This document shows, in pieces, positions 45,117-54,408 of a DNA stretch of 64,000 bases (position 1 is its first letter; the number at the start of each line of letters is the position of its first letter). The stretch is taken from contig CALBDO010000005.1 of the NCBI GenBank assembly GCA_937927515.1, forward strand, positions 1-64,000, read 5' to 3'. Both the position numbers and the translations under genes were made by a program. Under the pieces are notes generated by a model. It was not told the DNA's origin, searched no databases, and saw nothing but the letters and a program-made list of their open reading frames with translations. This DNA comes from Candidatus Kapaibacterium sp. (lineage in GTDB: Bacteria; Bacteroidota; Ignavibacteria; Kapaibacteriales; UBA2268).

Positions 45117-46343
45117 ATGATACCTATAGGATTAATTTTATTAACCGTTGTAGTATTAAACGTTATTTTCATTTTGGTAGATATTTACATATATAGAAAA
45201 TTTCGAAAAATTAGCCTTGATAATCATTGGAACAACATTTATTCAAAAATATATTTAATTTCGATTCCGATTTTTGGAATTTGGTTAGTTGCTAATTCAA
45301 TTATTCGATGGAGTTTTCCTATACCAAGCAAATTTGTTACATTTAGCAATTACTTCTTAACGTTTTGGTATCTGCCCAAGCTCATTTTTTTAATTGCTTA
45401 TTGGATATATTTTGTTGTAAATAGGCTTATAAGAGTGGTTTCAAAAAGTCATTCGAAGGGAACTCTTCCATATGCCAACTCCGCTAGAAGGAAGTTCATA
45501 ACGACACTTGGCTGGAGTGCCGTTGGGCTCCCGTACCTTGCTCTTGCCCACGAGTCTTTCAAAACGACCCTAAGTCCAAAAGTAATTACTGTTGAAGTAC
45601 CGCTTTTAAATTTATCCAGTGAAATTAAAGAATTAAGGATGGTTCAAATTTCCGATATTCATGCTGGTTCATTGCCATCGGTTAGGTTTTTCACTAAAAT
45701 TGTCGGAATTATAAACTCTTTGAATCCTGATTTTGTATTTGTAACTGGTGATTTTGTTAACTTTTCTTACAAGGAAATTGAGATTATATCTGAATCTCTT
45801 TCGAATATTCGAGCAAAATACTCTGTGTTGGCTTGTCCCGGCAATCACGAACATTATATGAAAAAAGAAGATTTTGAGCGTCTTGCAGATGAAATTCGTA
45901 AATGTAATGTAGACTTGTTGATTAATGAAAACAGAGTATTTAAATTTAACGAAAGCCAACTTCAAGTTGCAGGAGTTGATAATACAAACCATAGAATGAA
46001 CTATGCTGATTTTGACAAGGCATTGTATGGTTTAAAGAAAGAATATCCGATTATTTTGCTTTGCCACGACCCAACTAATTGGGATAAATCTGTGCGTAAA
46101 AAGAGGAAAGTGGATTTAATGTTGTCTGGGCATACACACGGTGGTCAAATAGCATTTGAAATTCTTAATTCGAAAATCTCCCCTGCAGCTTTTTTCTATA
46201 AACAATATGCTGGGCTTTATGCAGATAAGGACCAATATCTTTATGTCAATACTGGCGTAGGTATGGTTGGCGTACCAGTTCGTGCTGGATTGCCACCAGA
46301 AATAACATTGATTCGTTTTGTGGATGCTGAGAAGTATGCTTAA
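45117..46343 (+). CDS. Membrane-anchored metallophosphoesterase
   Basis: 408 residues. Three or four N-terminal hydrophobic segments (about 1-110) are followed by a Tat-like SARRKFITTLGWSAVGLP stretch. The calcineurin-like phosphoesterase domain (about 170-400) has the metal motifs ISDIHAG, TGDFVNFS, PGNHEHY, LLCHDP and SGHTHGGQ, all intact. The family (YkuE/YaeI type) acts on lipid A or UDP-diacylglucosamine-like lipids in some species; the substrate here is unknown. It is followed by tRNA-Ser. Confidence 0.87.
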   Translation: MIPIGLILLTVVVLNVIFILVDIYIYRKFRKISLDNHWNNIYSKIYLISIPIFGIWLVANSIIRWSFPIPSKFVTFSNYFLTFWYLPKLIFLIAYWIYFVVNRLIRVVSKSHSKGTLPYANSARRKFITTLGWSAVGLPYLALAHESFKTTLSPKVITVEVPLLNLSSEIKELRMVQISDIHAGSLPSVRFFTKIVGIINSLNPDFVFVTGDFVNFSYKEIEIISESLSNIRAKYSVLACPGNHEHYMKKEDFERLADEIRKCNVDLLINENRVFKFNESQLQVAGVDNTNHRMNYADFDKALYGLKKEYPIILLCHDPTNWDKSVRKKRKVDLMLSGHTHGGQIAFEILNSKISPAAFFYKQYAGLYADKDQYLYVNTGVGMVGVPVRAGLPPEITLIRFVDAEKYA

Positions 46344-46396
46344 GGATTAAAAGAATTGATTTAGATTTAATAGATTTTGTTAATTTTGTATTTTAG

Positions 46397-46478
46397 GTGG
46401 GTTCGCATAATGGTAGTGCAGCGGTCTTGAAAACCGCCGGGCGAAAGCCTGTGGGGGTTCGAGTCCCTCACCCACCGC
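46397..46478 (+). tRNA. tRNA-Ser (UGA)
   Basis: 82 bases with a long variable arm. Acceptor GGTGGGT/ACCCACC, anticodon stem GCGGT/ACCGC with loop CTTGAAA (anticodon TGA), variable arm around CGGGCGAAAGCCTG, T stem GGGGG/CCCTC, discriminator G. The D stem is short (GCA/TGC). No CCA encoded. Confidence 0.92.
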
Positions 46479-46497
46479 AAGTAAAATTGAATTAAAT

Positions 46498-47547
46498 TTA
46501 AAGTCTAAGCCCGATAATCGCAACACTAAGACCAGCCCCAAACGTACAAGTCAGTATATATTCCCCTTTTTTAATTACACCATCATAATATAGTTTCGAC
46601 ATCAGATTGCCAAAGCTTGCACTTGATGCATTACCTACTGAATCGGAGTAGTGAAAAGTGCCGGTCAGATTTGGTAATCTCGAACGCAGATATTCTTCCA
46701 AAGAGGATGTGGTCTTTCTGCTTGGCTGGTGAAACACCATATGTTTGATTTCGCTTGGTTCGATATTTGCCAATTTTAAATTTTCAAAAATTTCGTCTAC
46801 AACTGTTTTAACTACAAATAGGTGTACTTTCTTGCCATCTTGCACGAAGCCATCTTCTGTTCGCTGGATAAGGTGAAGATTTCCGTCGAATGGAAAAGAG
46901 TTGAAGTAAAAAAAATCGAACGAATCTTCGTCTGGTGTTTCAGCCCTTTCAAGCAGAACTGCAAAACTTGCATCACCGAAAAGGTTACTGCCTCTCCAGT
47001 TTGAAATATCGGTAAGTTTTGTTGCTTTTTCTGATGCAACAACCAATACTTTTCTGCAGGAACCACTTTTTATCATACAGTACGCTTGGAACAGTGCAAC
47101 ACTTCCGCTCGTGCAAGCTTCGGTCACATCGAAACACATTGCGGAATTGCGTACGCCAATTTCATTTTTGATAAAATCTGCTAAACTGGGATAGATAGGA
47201 CCAGTGTTTGTGGCTCCAATGATTGCATCAAGGTCGCTGAATAATTCTTCTTTTGAAATGTTGGAAATATTGTTGACCAATCTATTAACTGCGAAATTAC
47301 CTAATTGTTCTAAAGAGCCTTTGAAGAAAGTCCTTTTTTCGGATATCATTTCGCTCCAGGTTGAAGCAATCTCTTGGATTGATATTTCACCGTATCTCGT
47401 AATTTCATTTACTGCCTCTTGTGGCAGCATATTTATGAATTCTTCTTGAGTGATAATTTGAAAAAGCTCTGAATCGCTTGGCTCGGAATGCCCTATTCCA
47501 GATATTTTGCAAAAATATGGTTTTGTTTTATCGCTTTTTCTGAACAT
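46498..47547 (-). CDS. FabH-like (KAS III family) condensing enzyme, divergent
   Basis: 349 residues from the ATG at 47547; a TTG at 47574 gives nine more. Thiolase-fold enzyme with the KAS III triad C145 (TEACTSGSVALF), H273 (MVFHQPSRKT) and N306 (SVGNASSAS). The sequence is well diverged and the active Cys lies about 30 residues later than in E. coli FabH. It may extend a non-acetyl starter or belong to a small secondary-metabolite or lipid pathway rather than housekeeping FabH. It stands alone, next to tRNA-Ser. Confidence 0.72.
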   Translation of the reverse strand: MFRKSDKTKPYFCKISGIGHSEPSDSELFQIITQEEFINMLPQEAVNEITRYGEISIQEIASTWSEMISEKRTFFKGSLEQLGNFAVNRLVNNISNISKEELFSDLDAIIGATNTGPIYPSLADFIKNEIGVRNSAMCFDVTEACTSGSVALFQAYCMIKSGSCRKVLVVASEKATKLTDISNWRGSNLFGDASFAVLLERAETPDEDSFDFFYFNSFPFDGNLHLIQRTEDGFVQDGKKVHLFVVKTVVDEIFENLKLANIEPSEIKHMVFHQPSRKTTSSLEEYLRSRLPNLTGTFHYSDSVGNASSASFGNLMSKLYYDGVIKKGEYILTCTFGAGLSVAIIGLRL

Positions 47548-47629
47548 TGTTTTAACCAAAAATTTAAAGTACAAAATTAATAAGGTGGAATTAATTAATC
47601 CTGAGTCTCTGCAGAGAATATAGATTACT

Positions 47630-50600
47630 TCACAATCGGTTAATTACTAAATTGTTCAACTGGTATGAATAAGAATACAGCTCGTTTTCTATGTTAGATA
47701 TTTGGTCTTTATTCCAATAGAAAGTGTAAGTCCAGAGTAGGTCATCAATATTTGGTTGAGCAAGCCTTGTAAAGAGTAGTTTGGCGCAGAATTCGTTCTG
47801 ATTTGGTACAAGTTTAGATAAGGCAAAGGCGTAGGTCTGCATTTGCAATTTGTAATATTGAGCTACCAAAAACATTTCATCTTGGCTTTTTACGTTATTG
47901 GATTTCCAGTCCCATATCTCAAAACTTCCATTGTCATTTTCAAAAAGTAAATCAATTTTTGCAATTAGATAGTTGTCATTAAATGGTAGGAGTAGCTCGA
48001 ACTCTTTCTGGGCAGATAAAATTTTTTCTTTGTTTTCGATAAATAATTTCGTTTGAACCACATTAAGACATTGCTCCACTATATGATTTTGAATTTCAAT
48101 TCCAAGATTTCTTCTTTGCTCGTATAGCGAATCTTTTATCGTACCGATTAATTTATCGAGGTAAAAGCCATCGTTAAAATACCAATGGTTAATCTTTTCT
48201 AAGCAATAATGAATTGTATTACCGACAATTGAGCTCAGAATTAAGTTATCTTTATGCTCGTAATCCTCATCTAAATTGGATTTCATCACTTCGATTAGGC
48301 TTCTGTGAATTCCTAAGAAGTAACTTTTCAAGTAATTCCTCGGGTCTTGGGAATATATATAAAATTTGGTAGACGATAGAATATTGTTGGAAATGCTTGG
48401 TTGGACTTTCTCAAGAAGGTAAATTTTCTCGGGTTGCTTTTCCTCGTGTAGTTGATGTTCAATAAAATGGTCTACAATTAGAGACTTGTAGAAAAAGTCG
48501 AAGATAAAGTCTATTGGAACTTCTATAATTGATTTTGAAACTTCAAAATCAACTTCTTTGTCGGTCAAAGTTAAATAAAATTTTAACTCTTTTACTTTCC
48601 TATAATTTGACGTTGGTTGCACAATTTGCTCATTCATTATCTCGAAAATTTGTGCTAACCGATTTTTAGGTTGATATGTTTTTCGACCAGTATTTTCATC
48701 GTTTTTTTCTATTAGAGAACCTGTGATAACCAAATAATCCGAGGCGCGTGTAAGAGCAACGTATAAGATTCTTGCCTCTTCTGCTTCTTGTTCCAACATT
48801 AACTGTTCTGTAGAAAGTATATTTTGCATCGTGGATATTTTCAAAACCTCTCCACCAAGAGTAATTTGAATCGGGAAAATCAATCCTAACTCGCGCGAAA
48901 TTTGAATTGACTCTGGACTTCTTGTTTGACTGTCTATTTTATGGACGTAAACCACAGGAAATTCGAGCCCTTTTGCAGAATGTATGGTGAGCAAATTCAC
49001 TGCGTTGCTAGATACAAAACCAAATCTGTCGACATCCTGCAATCCGTGTCTTGCAATAAAATCTATCTCATCAAGTAGGTCTATGATTGTCTTAAAACCA
49101 CTGGACACATACTCGCGTGCATAGTCCAAGAACTCATCCATATTTGCGAGCATTTGCTCGTAATTGGTGAACACTTTGACCTTTTTATGCCATTCAGTTT
49201 CTAAGAGTATTCGATGTATTAATTCATTTATCGGAAGCACAGAAACCAAAGGAAGGAGTTTTTCTATTGTTTTAATGGCAAATTCAAGTCTACTTAGTTG
49301 AACTCGATATTCTTCATCATCGAGCGTTACATTTTCTCTTTTTAAAAGGTAATCTCTGAAATTTTTTAGCTTGGACCAAAAGGACACATTTCTCTCAGAC
49401 GATGTTTTGGCAATATTAACAAGCATCTCATCAGTGAATCCAAAGAAAATAGACCTTAAAATACCGCATAAAGCAATGTCGTCTTTGGTATCGACTAAAA
49501 ACTTTAAAAATAAGACAACGTCTTGAATTTCTTTTGAAGCAAAGAAGTTATTACTGCCAAAAAACAACATAGGGATGCCAAACTTTGCAAGAACGGTGGC
49601 AAGCTCTGCTAAATCTTTTGTCTTTCGGCTTATTATTGCTATATCTGAATAATTGATTCTTCTGTAAGATTTAGTTTCTTTGTCAAAAATTAATGCATTA
49701 TCATTGTTAACAATATACTTGATGTGATGAGCTATTAAATAAGGAAGCGTTGTTTCATCTTGCTTGTAAAATGTACTCGCCAATATTTCATCGTCAGTTG
49801 TGCCTGCATAGAAAATACCGGATTTTAGCAATAAAGGGTCCTCACCTATTGTCTCGAAGAGAAATGTAATTGGAGCTATAGTTTTTGAATTCGTTTCATC
49901 GAGAGGGAGTTTTTCAAATGGAATTACAAATGGCTCGTATTTTATATTAAACTCTGTAAAAGGCATTGCATCGGAGGTTTCCATAAGATTGGACATTACT
50001 AAATCGACGAAGCTTGCAATTTCTGGCTTCAGTCGAAATGTAGTTGTTAGCTTTAATAATCCATTTTCTTTATTTGTTTCAGAATTTAATTGGGCAACAT
50101 ATTGTTTCGCTTTTTGAAACACACGGACGTCTGCATTTCGAAATGAATAAATGCTTTGTTTTTCGTCGCCTACAATGAACAAATTTGGAATGTTTCCATC
50201 GTTTTCTCTCGAGGGTAAAGGTACCAGTTGTTGAATTATTTCGAATTGAACTTGGTCTGTATCTTGAAATTCATCTACAAGTAAATATTTTATTTGCTGT
50301 CGTTGTTCTTTTGCAATTTCTGGAAAATTCGTAAACAAATCCTTTGTCTTGATAAGCATATCTGAAAATTCAATAAAGCCAGATTCATATTTTAGTTTCT
50401 CGAAATTATTATAAACATCATGGATAAAGGAAAAAATTGTTTTTGAAGTTTCAAAATACTTTTGCTCAATGTCGTAACCTTCGAACTCTTTTTTAATCAT
50501 TTCAACCAGTGAAGTATAATCGATTACTTTTTCTAATAGTGACCAAATTCTTGTGAATGATTTTGCAATTTCATTTAATAAATTTTCAATTTCTGGCTCA

Positions 50601-51505
50601 GATTTGAATAATCTCTTTTGAGCTGTTTTTTTCTGTGTAAAAATTGTCTTGAGAAAATTGTTTAAAATCTCCCAAAATTTATGTTCAAAGCTAAGTAAAT
50701 CGAAATCAGATGAATAGATATTATCGCAAAGCTTCTGGAATTCCTCTATGGTTTTGTTTACTACCTCGGGAAAGTTCAGCCTTTGATAATCTTCGAAACA
50801 ATTTTTGAGTTTGGAAAAGAAATTGTGCAAGGCATTTTTGTAAGTTTTACGAATGAATTCTTTTAGTAAATTCAAATGGCTTTGGAAATCTCGAGAGTAA
50901 ATATCTTTTAAATTGTTCCAGAGGTCAACGTTGGATATGGCTTTATAAGAAATTGCCTTTAAATCATCTAATTTGACTATCGAGAGTATTTCTTGGAGTT
51001 TTCCGTATTGCTCTTTATTCTCCAGCCAGGTCATAAGTGTTTGGTTGAAAGAATCTTCGAGCAATTGAAGACGCTCTGCTTCGGAGATTTCGCGGAAGTT
51101 CACAGGTATGCCCGCTTCGATAGGGTAGTTCGAGATTATTTCCAAACAGAAGCTATGTATCGTTGAAATTTTGGCGTTTGTTAATTTATTTCTAAAAGTT
51201 CTCAGTTTTTCCAATAGATTTAGGTTTGTATCTTTTTGCTCTGCTCTTAATTTCTCTAAGTTAAATTCCTCCGAAAATTTGTTGATTACTCGAGAGAGCA
51301 TCTCGGCTGCTGCTTTTTTGGTAAAAGTAATTGCTACAATGTTATCGGGAGTAATGTCCATTTCGCCGTAAAATCCTTTCTCGAGGATTTTGTAGTATCG
51401 TTCGACTAATACACTGGTTTTGCCAGAGCCAGCATTAGCGTTGAGAACTATATGGCAATTTAAATTTAATGCATCAATTTGTTCTTTTGTAAGTTTCTTG
51501 CTCAC
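47630..51505 (-). CDS. addA: AddA/RecB-like helicase-nuclease
   Basis: 1291 residues. UvrD-type ATPase with Walker A ANAGSGKT at 23-30, FTKKAAAEM, Walker B LLVDEFQDTDQ, GDEKQSIYSFR, the late motif TIHSAKGLEFPVVYVH, and ARILYVALTRASDYL. The C-terminus is a PD-(D/E)xK nuclease domain with AKIDLLFE and WDWKSN. This is the AddA layout for double-strand break repair. AddB (AdnB) is not next to it. The GTG start overlaps the stop of the M15 peptidase gene by four bases (GTGA), which fixes the start. Confidence 0.87.
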   Translation of the reverse strand: MSKKLTKEQIDALNLNCHIVLNANAGSGKTSVLVERYYKILEKGFYGEMDITPDNIVAITFTKKAAAEMLSRVINKFSEEFNLEKLRAEQKDTNLNLLEKLRTFRNKLTNAKISTIHSFCLEIISNYPIEAGIPVNFREISEAERLQLLEDSFNQTLMTWLENKEQYGKLQEILSIVKLDDLKAISYKAISNVDLWNNLKDIYSRDFQSHLNLLKEFIRKTYKNALHNFFSKLKNCFEDYQRLNFPEVVNKTIEEFQKLCDNIYSSDFDLLSFEHKFWEILNNFLKTIFTQKKTAQKRLFKSEPEIENLLNEIAKSFTRIWSLLEKVIDYTSLVEMIKKEFEGYDIEQKYFETSKTIFSFIHDVYNNFEKLKYESGFIEFSDMLIKTKDLFTNFPEIAKEQRQQIKYLLVDEFQDTDQVQFEIIQQLVPLPSRENDGNIPNLFIVGDEKQSIYSFRNADVRVFQKAKQYVAQLNSETNKENGLLKLTTTFRLKPEIASFVDLVMSNLMETSDAMPFTEFNIKYEPFVIPFEKLPLDETNSKTIAPITFLFETIGEDPLLLKSGIFYAGTTDDEILASTFYKQDETTLPYLIAHHIKYIVNNDNALIFDKETKSYRRINYSDIAIISRKTKDLAELATVLAKFGIPMLFFGSNNFFASKEIQDVVLFLKFLVDTKDDIALCGILRSIFFGFTDEMLVNIAKTSSERNVSFWSKLKNFRDYLLKRENVTLDDEEYRVQLSRLEFAIKTIEKLLPLVSVLPINELIHRILLETEWHKKVKVFTNYEQMLANMDEFLDYAREYVSSGFKTIIDLLDEIDFIARHGLQDVDRFGFVSSNAVNLLTIHSAKGLEFPVVYVHKIDSQTRSPESIQISRELGLIFPIQITLGGEVLKISTMQNILSTEQLMLEQEAEEARILYVALTRASDYLVITGSLIEKNDENTGRKTYQPKNRLAQIFEIMNEQIVQPTSNYRKVKELKFYLTLTDKEVDFEVSKSIIEVPIDFIFDFFYKSLIVDHFIEHQLHEEKQPEKIYLLEKVQPSISNNILSSTKFYIYSQDPRNYLKSYFLGIHRSLIEVMKSNLDEDYEHKDNLILSSIVGNTIHYCLEKINHWYFNDGFYLDKLIGTIKDSLYEQRRNLGIEIQNHIVEQCLNVVQTKLFIENKEKILSAQKEFELLLPFNDNYLIAKIDLLFENDNGSFEIWDWKSNNVKSQDEMFLVAQYYKLQMQTYAFALSKLVPNQNEFCAKLLFTRLAQPNIDDLLWTYTFYWNKDQISNIENELYSYSYQLNNLVINRL

Positions 51506-52122
51506 TTTTCTTTATCGAAATGATGGTAATCCTTGTATGATTGAAAATCTCCACCCCATCTCCAACCTAAATGCTTAAATTCTAAAACCAGAGGGTGTCT
51601 CGGATGTAGAGTTCCAATTCTTTTAATGTCATACTTTGCACCTCTGGGTATGATTTTACCATCTTCGTAGACTACTGGATTTAAAAAAGGATTTATATCA
51701 ATTGCACGACCGCGGGCGTGGAGAGACAGTCGATTAGTACCCGATATTGTTCTATAGTTAAACGAGGAAGTGTTATTGTCGAGCATAGATTTTTCGTCGG
51801 ACCAATTGTATTTTACAATCGGAATGACTTTTGCAATTGGGTATTTTAAAATCTTGACCATCTCGAAAATTTCTAATATTTCGTCTTTTAAATCTTTGTG
51901 AACGACAAGTTGTCCTTTGTGCATTTTTTGGTCGAATGAGTAATAGTAGACATCAATCAAAACAAGCGAGTCGAGGATTTCTTTCGGTGCTTTGGTACCT
52001 CGAAGTGCTTGTTCAAATGTCATATCCGAGTCTACAACTAAATCGAGATTGTTTTTGCGATTTTGCATCTCGAAAAGTGGAGAAATCAATAACATAAAAA
52101 AAATGAAAAGGAACTTTAGCAT
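51502..52122 (-). CDS. M15-family D-Ala-D-Ala carboxypeptidase-like protein
   Basis: 206 residues with an N-terminal hydrophobic signal (about 1-18). The zinc motifs of the M15C/VanY group are visible: SLHARGRAIDIN (His and Asp ligands) and DYHHFDKE at the C-terminus. It probably cleaves or binds peptidoglycan stems in the periplasm. It overlaps addA by four bases, an unlikely functional pair, so the link is probably only transcriptional. Confidence 0.85.
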   Translation of the reverse strand: MLKFLFIFFMLLISPLFEMQNRKNNLDLVVDSDMTFEQALRGTKAPKEILDSLVLIDVYYYSFDQKMHKGQLVVHKDLKDEILEIFEMVKILKYPIAKVIPIVKYNWSDEKSMLDNNTSSFNYRTISGTNRLSLHARGRAIDINPFLNPVVYEDGKIIPRGAKYDIKRIGTLHPRHPLVLEFKHLGWRWGGDFQSYKDYHHFDKEK

Positions 52123-52172
52123 ATTTTATCTTAAATTTGAATTTCAATTAAACAACAAATTTACTTAAATTT

Positions 52173-53330
52173 ATGAAAAAAGCATTGATAACTGGAATAA
52201 CTGGTCAAGATGGTTCATATTTGGCAGAGTTCCTCTTGGAAAACGGTTACGAGGTTTATGGAATTATCCGACGAGCCAGCACTTTCAACACTCATAGAAT
52301 TGACCATATTTACAAAGACCCTACTGAGTTTCCAGATACACGACTTCGGTTGCTATATGGGGACCTTTCGGATTCTGGTATTCTGACCGAATTGATATAT
52401 AACATACAACCCGACGAAATTTACCATCTTGGTGCACAAAGCCACGTGCGTGTCTCTTTCGATTTGCCAGAACTGACTGGAAATATAACTGGCCTTGGGA
52501 CTACAAGAATCCTTGAAGCAATTCGTAGGAGTGGAATCAAAACGAAATTTTACCAGGCTTCCTCATCGGAACTGTTTGGTAGAACACCGCCGCCTCAAAA
52601 TGAGCATTCACCCTTTGCACCGCAGAGTCCCTACGCTATTGCAAAACTATATGCCTATTGGATGGTTGTAAATTACCGCAATGCATACAATTTGTTTGCT
52701 TCAAATGGAATATTGTTCAATCACGAGAGTCCGAGACGAGGTGAAATTTTTGTTACACGTAAAATTACTCGCGGCATTGCCCATATTCTCTCGGGTAAGC
52801 AAAAGAAACTTTACTTAGGGAATTTAGATTCAAAAAGGGATTGGGGTTATGCCCCGGAATACGTTAAAGTTATGTGGGAGATATTACAATTTCCCTATCC
52901 CGATGATTTTGTTGTTGGCACTGGCGAGAGCCACTCCGTACGCGAGTTTGTGGAAAAGGCATTTGAGTATTGCGACATCGAGTTGGAATGGAAGGGCACT
53001 GGGCTGGATACTATTGGCATTGTAAAAAGTTTTGCTAAAAGATGGGAAGCTGTGTTAAAGTCTGGCGAGGTTGTGGTTGAATTGAAAAAAAAGTATTTTA
53101 GACCGACTGAAGTTGATTTCCTACTTGCAGACGCTTCAAAAGCTCGGCAGTATTTAAATTGGGAACCCCAAATTTTATTCCCCGACTTAGTAAAGATTAT
53201 GGTCGACTACGATTTGTTGATGGTGGGAATTACTCCTAAGTTCGAAGGTTACAAGATTGCAAAAGAAAAGGGTTTCGGTTGGACCGAACATAAATTTTTG
53301 GAACTCGAGAGTGTTCAAAATGAAGTTTGA
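52173..53330 (+). CDS. gmd: GDP-mannose 4,6-dehydratase
   Basis: 385 residues. Short-chain dehydrogenase fold making GDP-4-keto-6-deoxymannose. [23 protein letters not shown] (nucleotide binding) and [12 protein letters not shown] are diagnostic, and the catalytic YxxxK is in [12 protein letters not shown]. Compared with the family, the region near residue 290 holds a small insertion ([18 protein letters not shown]). It overlaps fcl by 11 bases. Confidence 0.95.
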   Translation: MKKALITGITGQDGSYLAEFLLENGYEVYGIIRRASTFNTHRIDHIYKDPTEFPDTRLRLLYGDLSDSGILTELIYNIQPDEIYHLGAQSHVRVSFDLPELTGNITGLGTTRILEAIRRSGIKTKFYQASSSELFGRTPPPQNEHSPFAPQSPYAIAKLYAYWMVVNYRNAYNLFASNGILFNHESPRRGEIFVTRKITRGIAHILSGKQKKLYLGNLDSKRDWGYAPEYVKVMWEILQFPYPDDFVVGTGESHSVREFVEKAFEYCDIELEWKGTGLDTIGIVKSFAKRWEAVLKSGEVVVELKKKYFRPTEVDFLLADASKARQYLNWEPQILFPDLVKIMVDYDLLMVGITPKFEGYKIAKEKGFGWTEHKFLELESVQNEV

Positions 53331-54408
53331 AAAAACTGCAAAAATACTTGTTGCTGGGGCAAGGGGGCTCGTTGGTTCTGCAATTGTAAAAAAATTAATT
53401 GAAAAAGGTTATACAAATCTACTTACCCCAACTCGTGAACATTTAGATTTGCGAAGGCAAGAGGAAACGGAAAAGTATTTTTCAGAATTTCTTCCAGATT
53501 ATGTTTTTCTTGCTGCTGCTAAAGTCGGTGGAATTGTAGCAAACAATACATATCGAGCCAGTTTCATATACGACAACTTAGCCATTGCTATGAATGTAAT
53601 TCATTCATCTTTTAAATTTAACGTTAAAAAATTGCTAAACCTTGGTTCTTCTTGCATCTATCCCAAGTTTGCTCCACAGCCATTGAAAGAGGAATATTTA
53701 CTTACAGGGCCGCTCGAGCCCACTAATGAACCATATGCAATCGCAAAAATTGCCGCAATAAAACTGTGTCTGGCATACAATTTTCAATATGGGACAAATT
53801 TTATATCACTCATGCCTACGAACCTTTATGGAGAAAATGATAATTTCAATCTCGAAACTTCTCATGTCCTGCCTGCTTTAATACGAAAGTTTCTCCTTGC
53901 AAAAGCTCTCTCGGAGCGAAATATCGATTTTATTACAAAAGATATTATTAAAACCCCACTCGGCTTTGGTATCGAAAAAGAAATTCATATCTATAGCCAG
54001 GATGAACTAACGAAAGCTCTTTCAAAATTAGGTATATATACAGATAAAGTTATACTCTGGGGCACTGGAGCCACCTTTCGTGAATTTCTTTTTGTGGACG
54101 ACCTTGCAGAGGCTTGTGTTTTTTTCATGGAAAACTATGATGCCAACGATTTGGAACCATTTGTGAATATTGGTACTGGAATTGATATTTCCATCAAAGA
54201 ACTTGCCGAACTTATCAAATCCATTATTGGGTACGAGGGTGCAATTGAATGGGATATATCAAAGCCAGAAGGCACCCCACGGAAATTGCTCGATGTTTCG
54301 AAAGCAAAGGCTCTGGGCTGGTCGCCCAGAACCTCGCTTCGTGAAGGTATTGAAAAAGTTGTTAAAACTTACATCGAAAGAGTCGAGACTTTGTCCGTTA
54401 ACCCTTAG
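53320..54408 (+). CDS. fcl: GDP-L-fucose synthase
   Basis: 362 residues from the ATG at 53320, which lies inside the 3' end of gmd; the longer frame to 53257 overlaps gmd too far. Epimerase-reductase giving GDP-L-fucose. [41 protein letters not shown], YxxxK in [12 protein letters not shown], and [11 protein letters not shown] are typical. There is an insertion of about 35 residues around 205-240. It ends TAG, overlapping the sppA stop. Confidence 0.94.
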   Translation: MKFEKTAKILVAGARGLVGSAIVKKLIEKGYTNLLTPTREHLDLRRQEETEKYFSEFLPDYVFLAAAKVGGIVANNTYRASFIYDNLAIAMNVIHSSFKFNVKKLLNLGSSCIYPKFAPQPLKEEYLLTGPLEPTNEPYAIAKIAAIKLCLAYNFQYGTNFISLMPTNLYGENDNFNLETSHVLPALIRKFLLAKALSERNIDFITKDIIKTPLGFGIEKEIHIYSQDELTKALSKLGIYTDKVILWGTGATFREFLFVDDLAEACVFFMENYDANDLEPFVNIGTGIDISIKELAELIKSIIGYEGAIEWDISKPEGTPRKLLDVSKAKALGWSPRTSLREGIEKVVKTYIERVETLSVNP

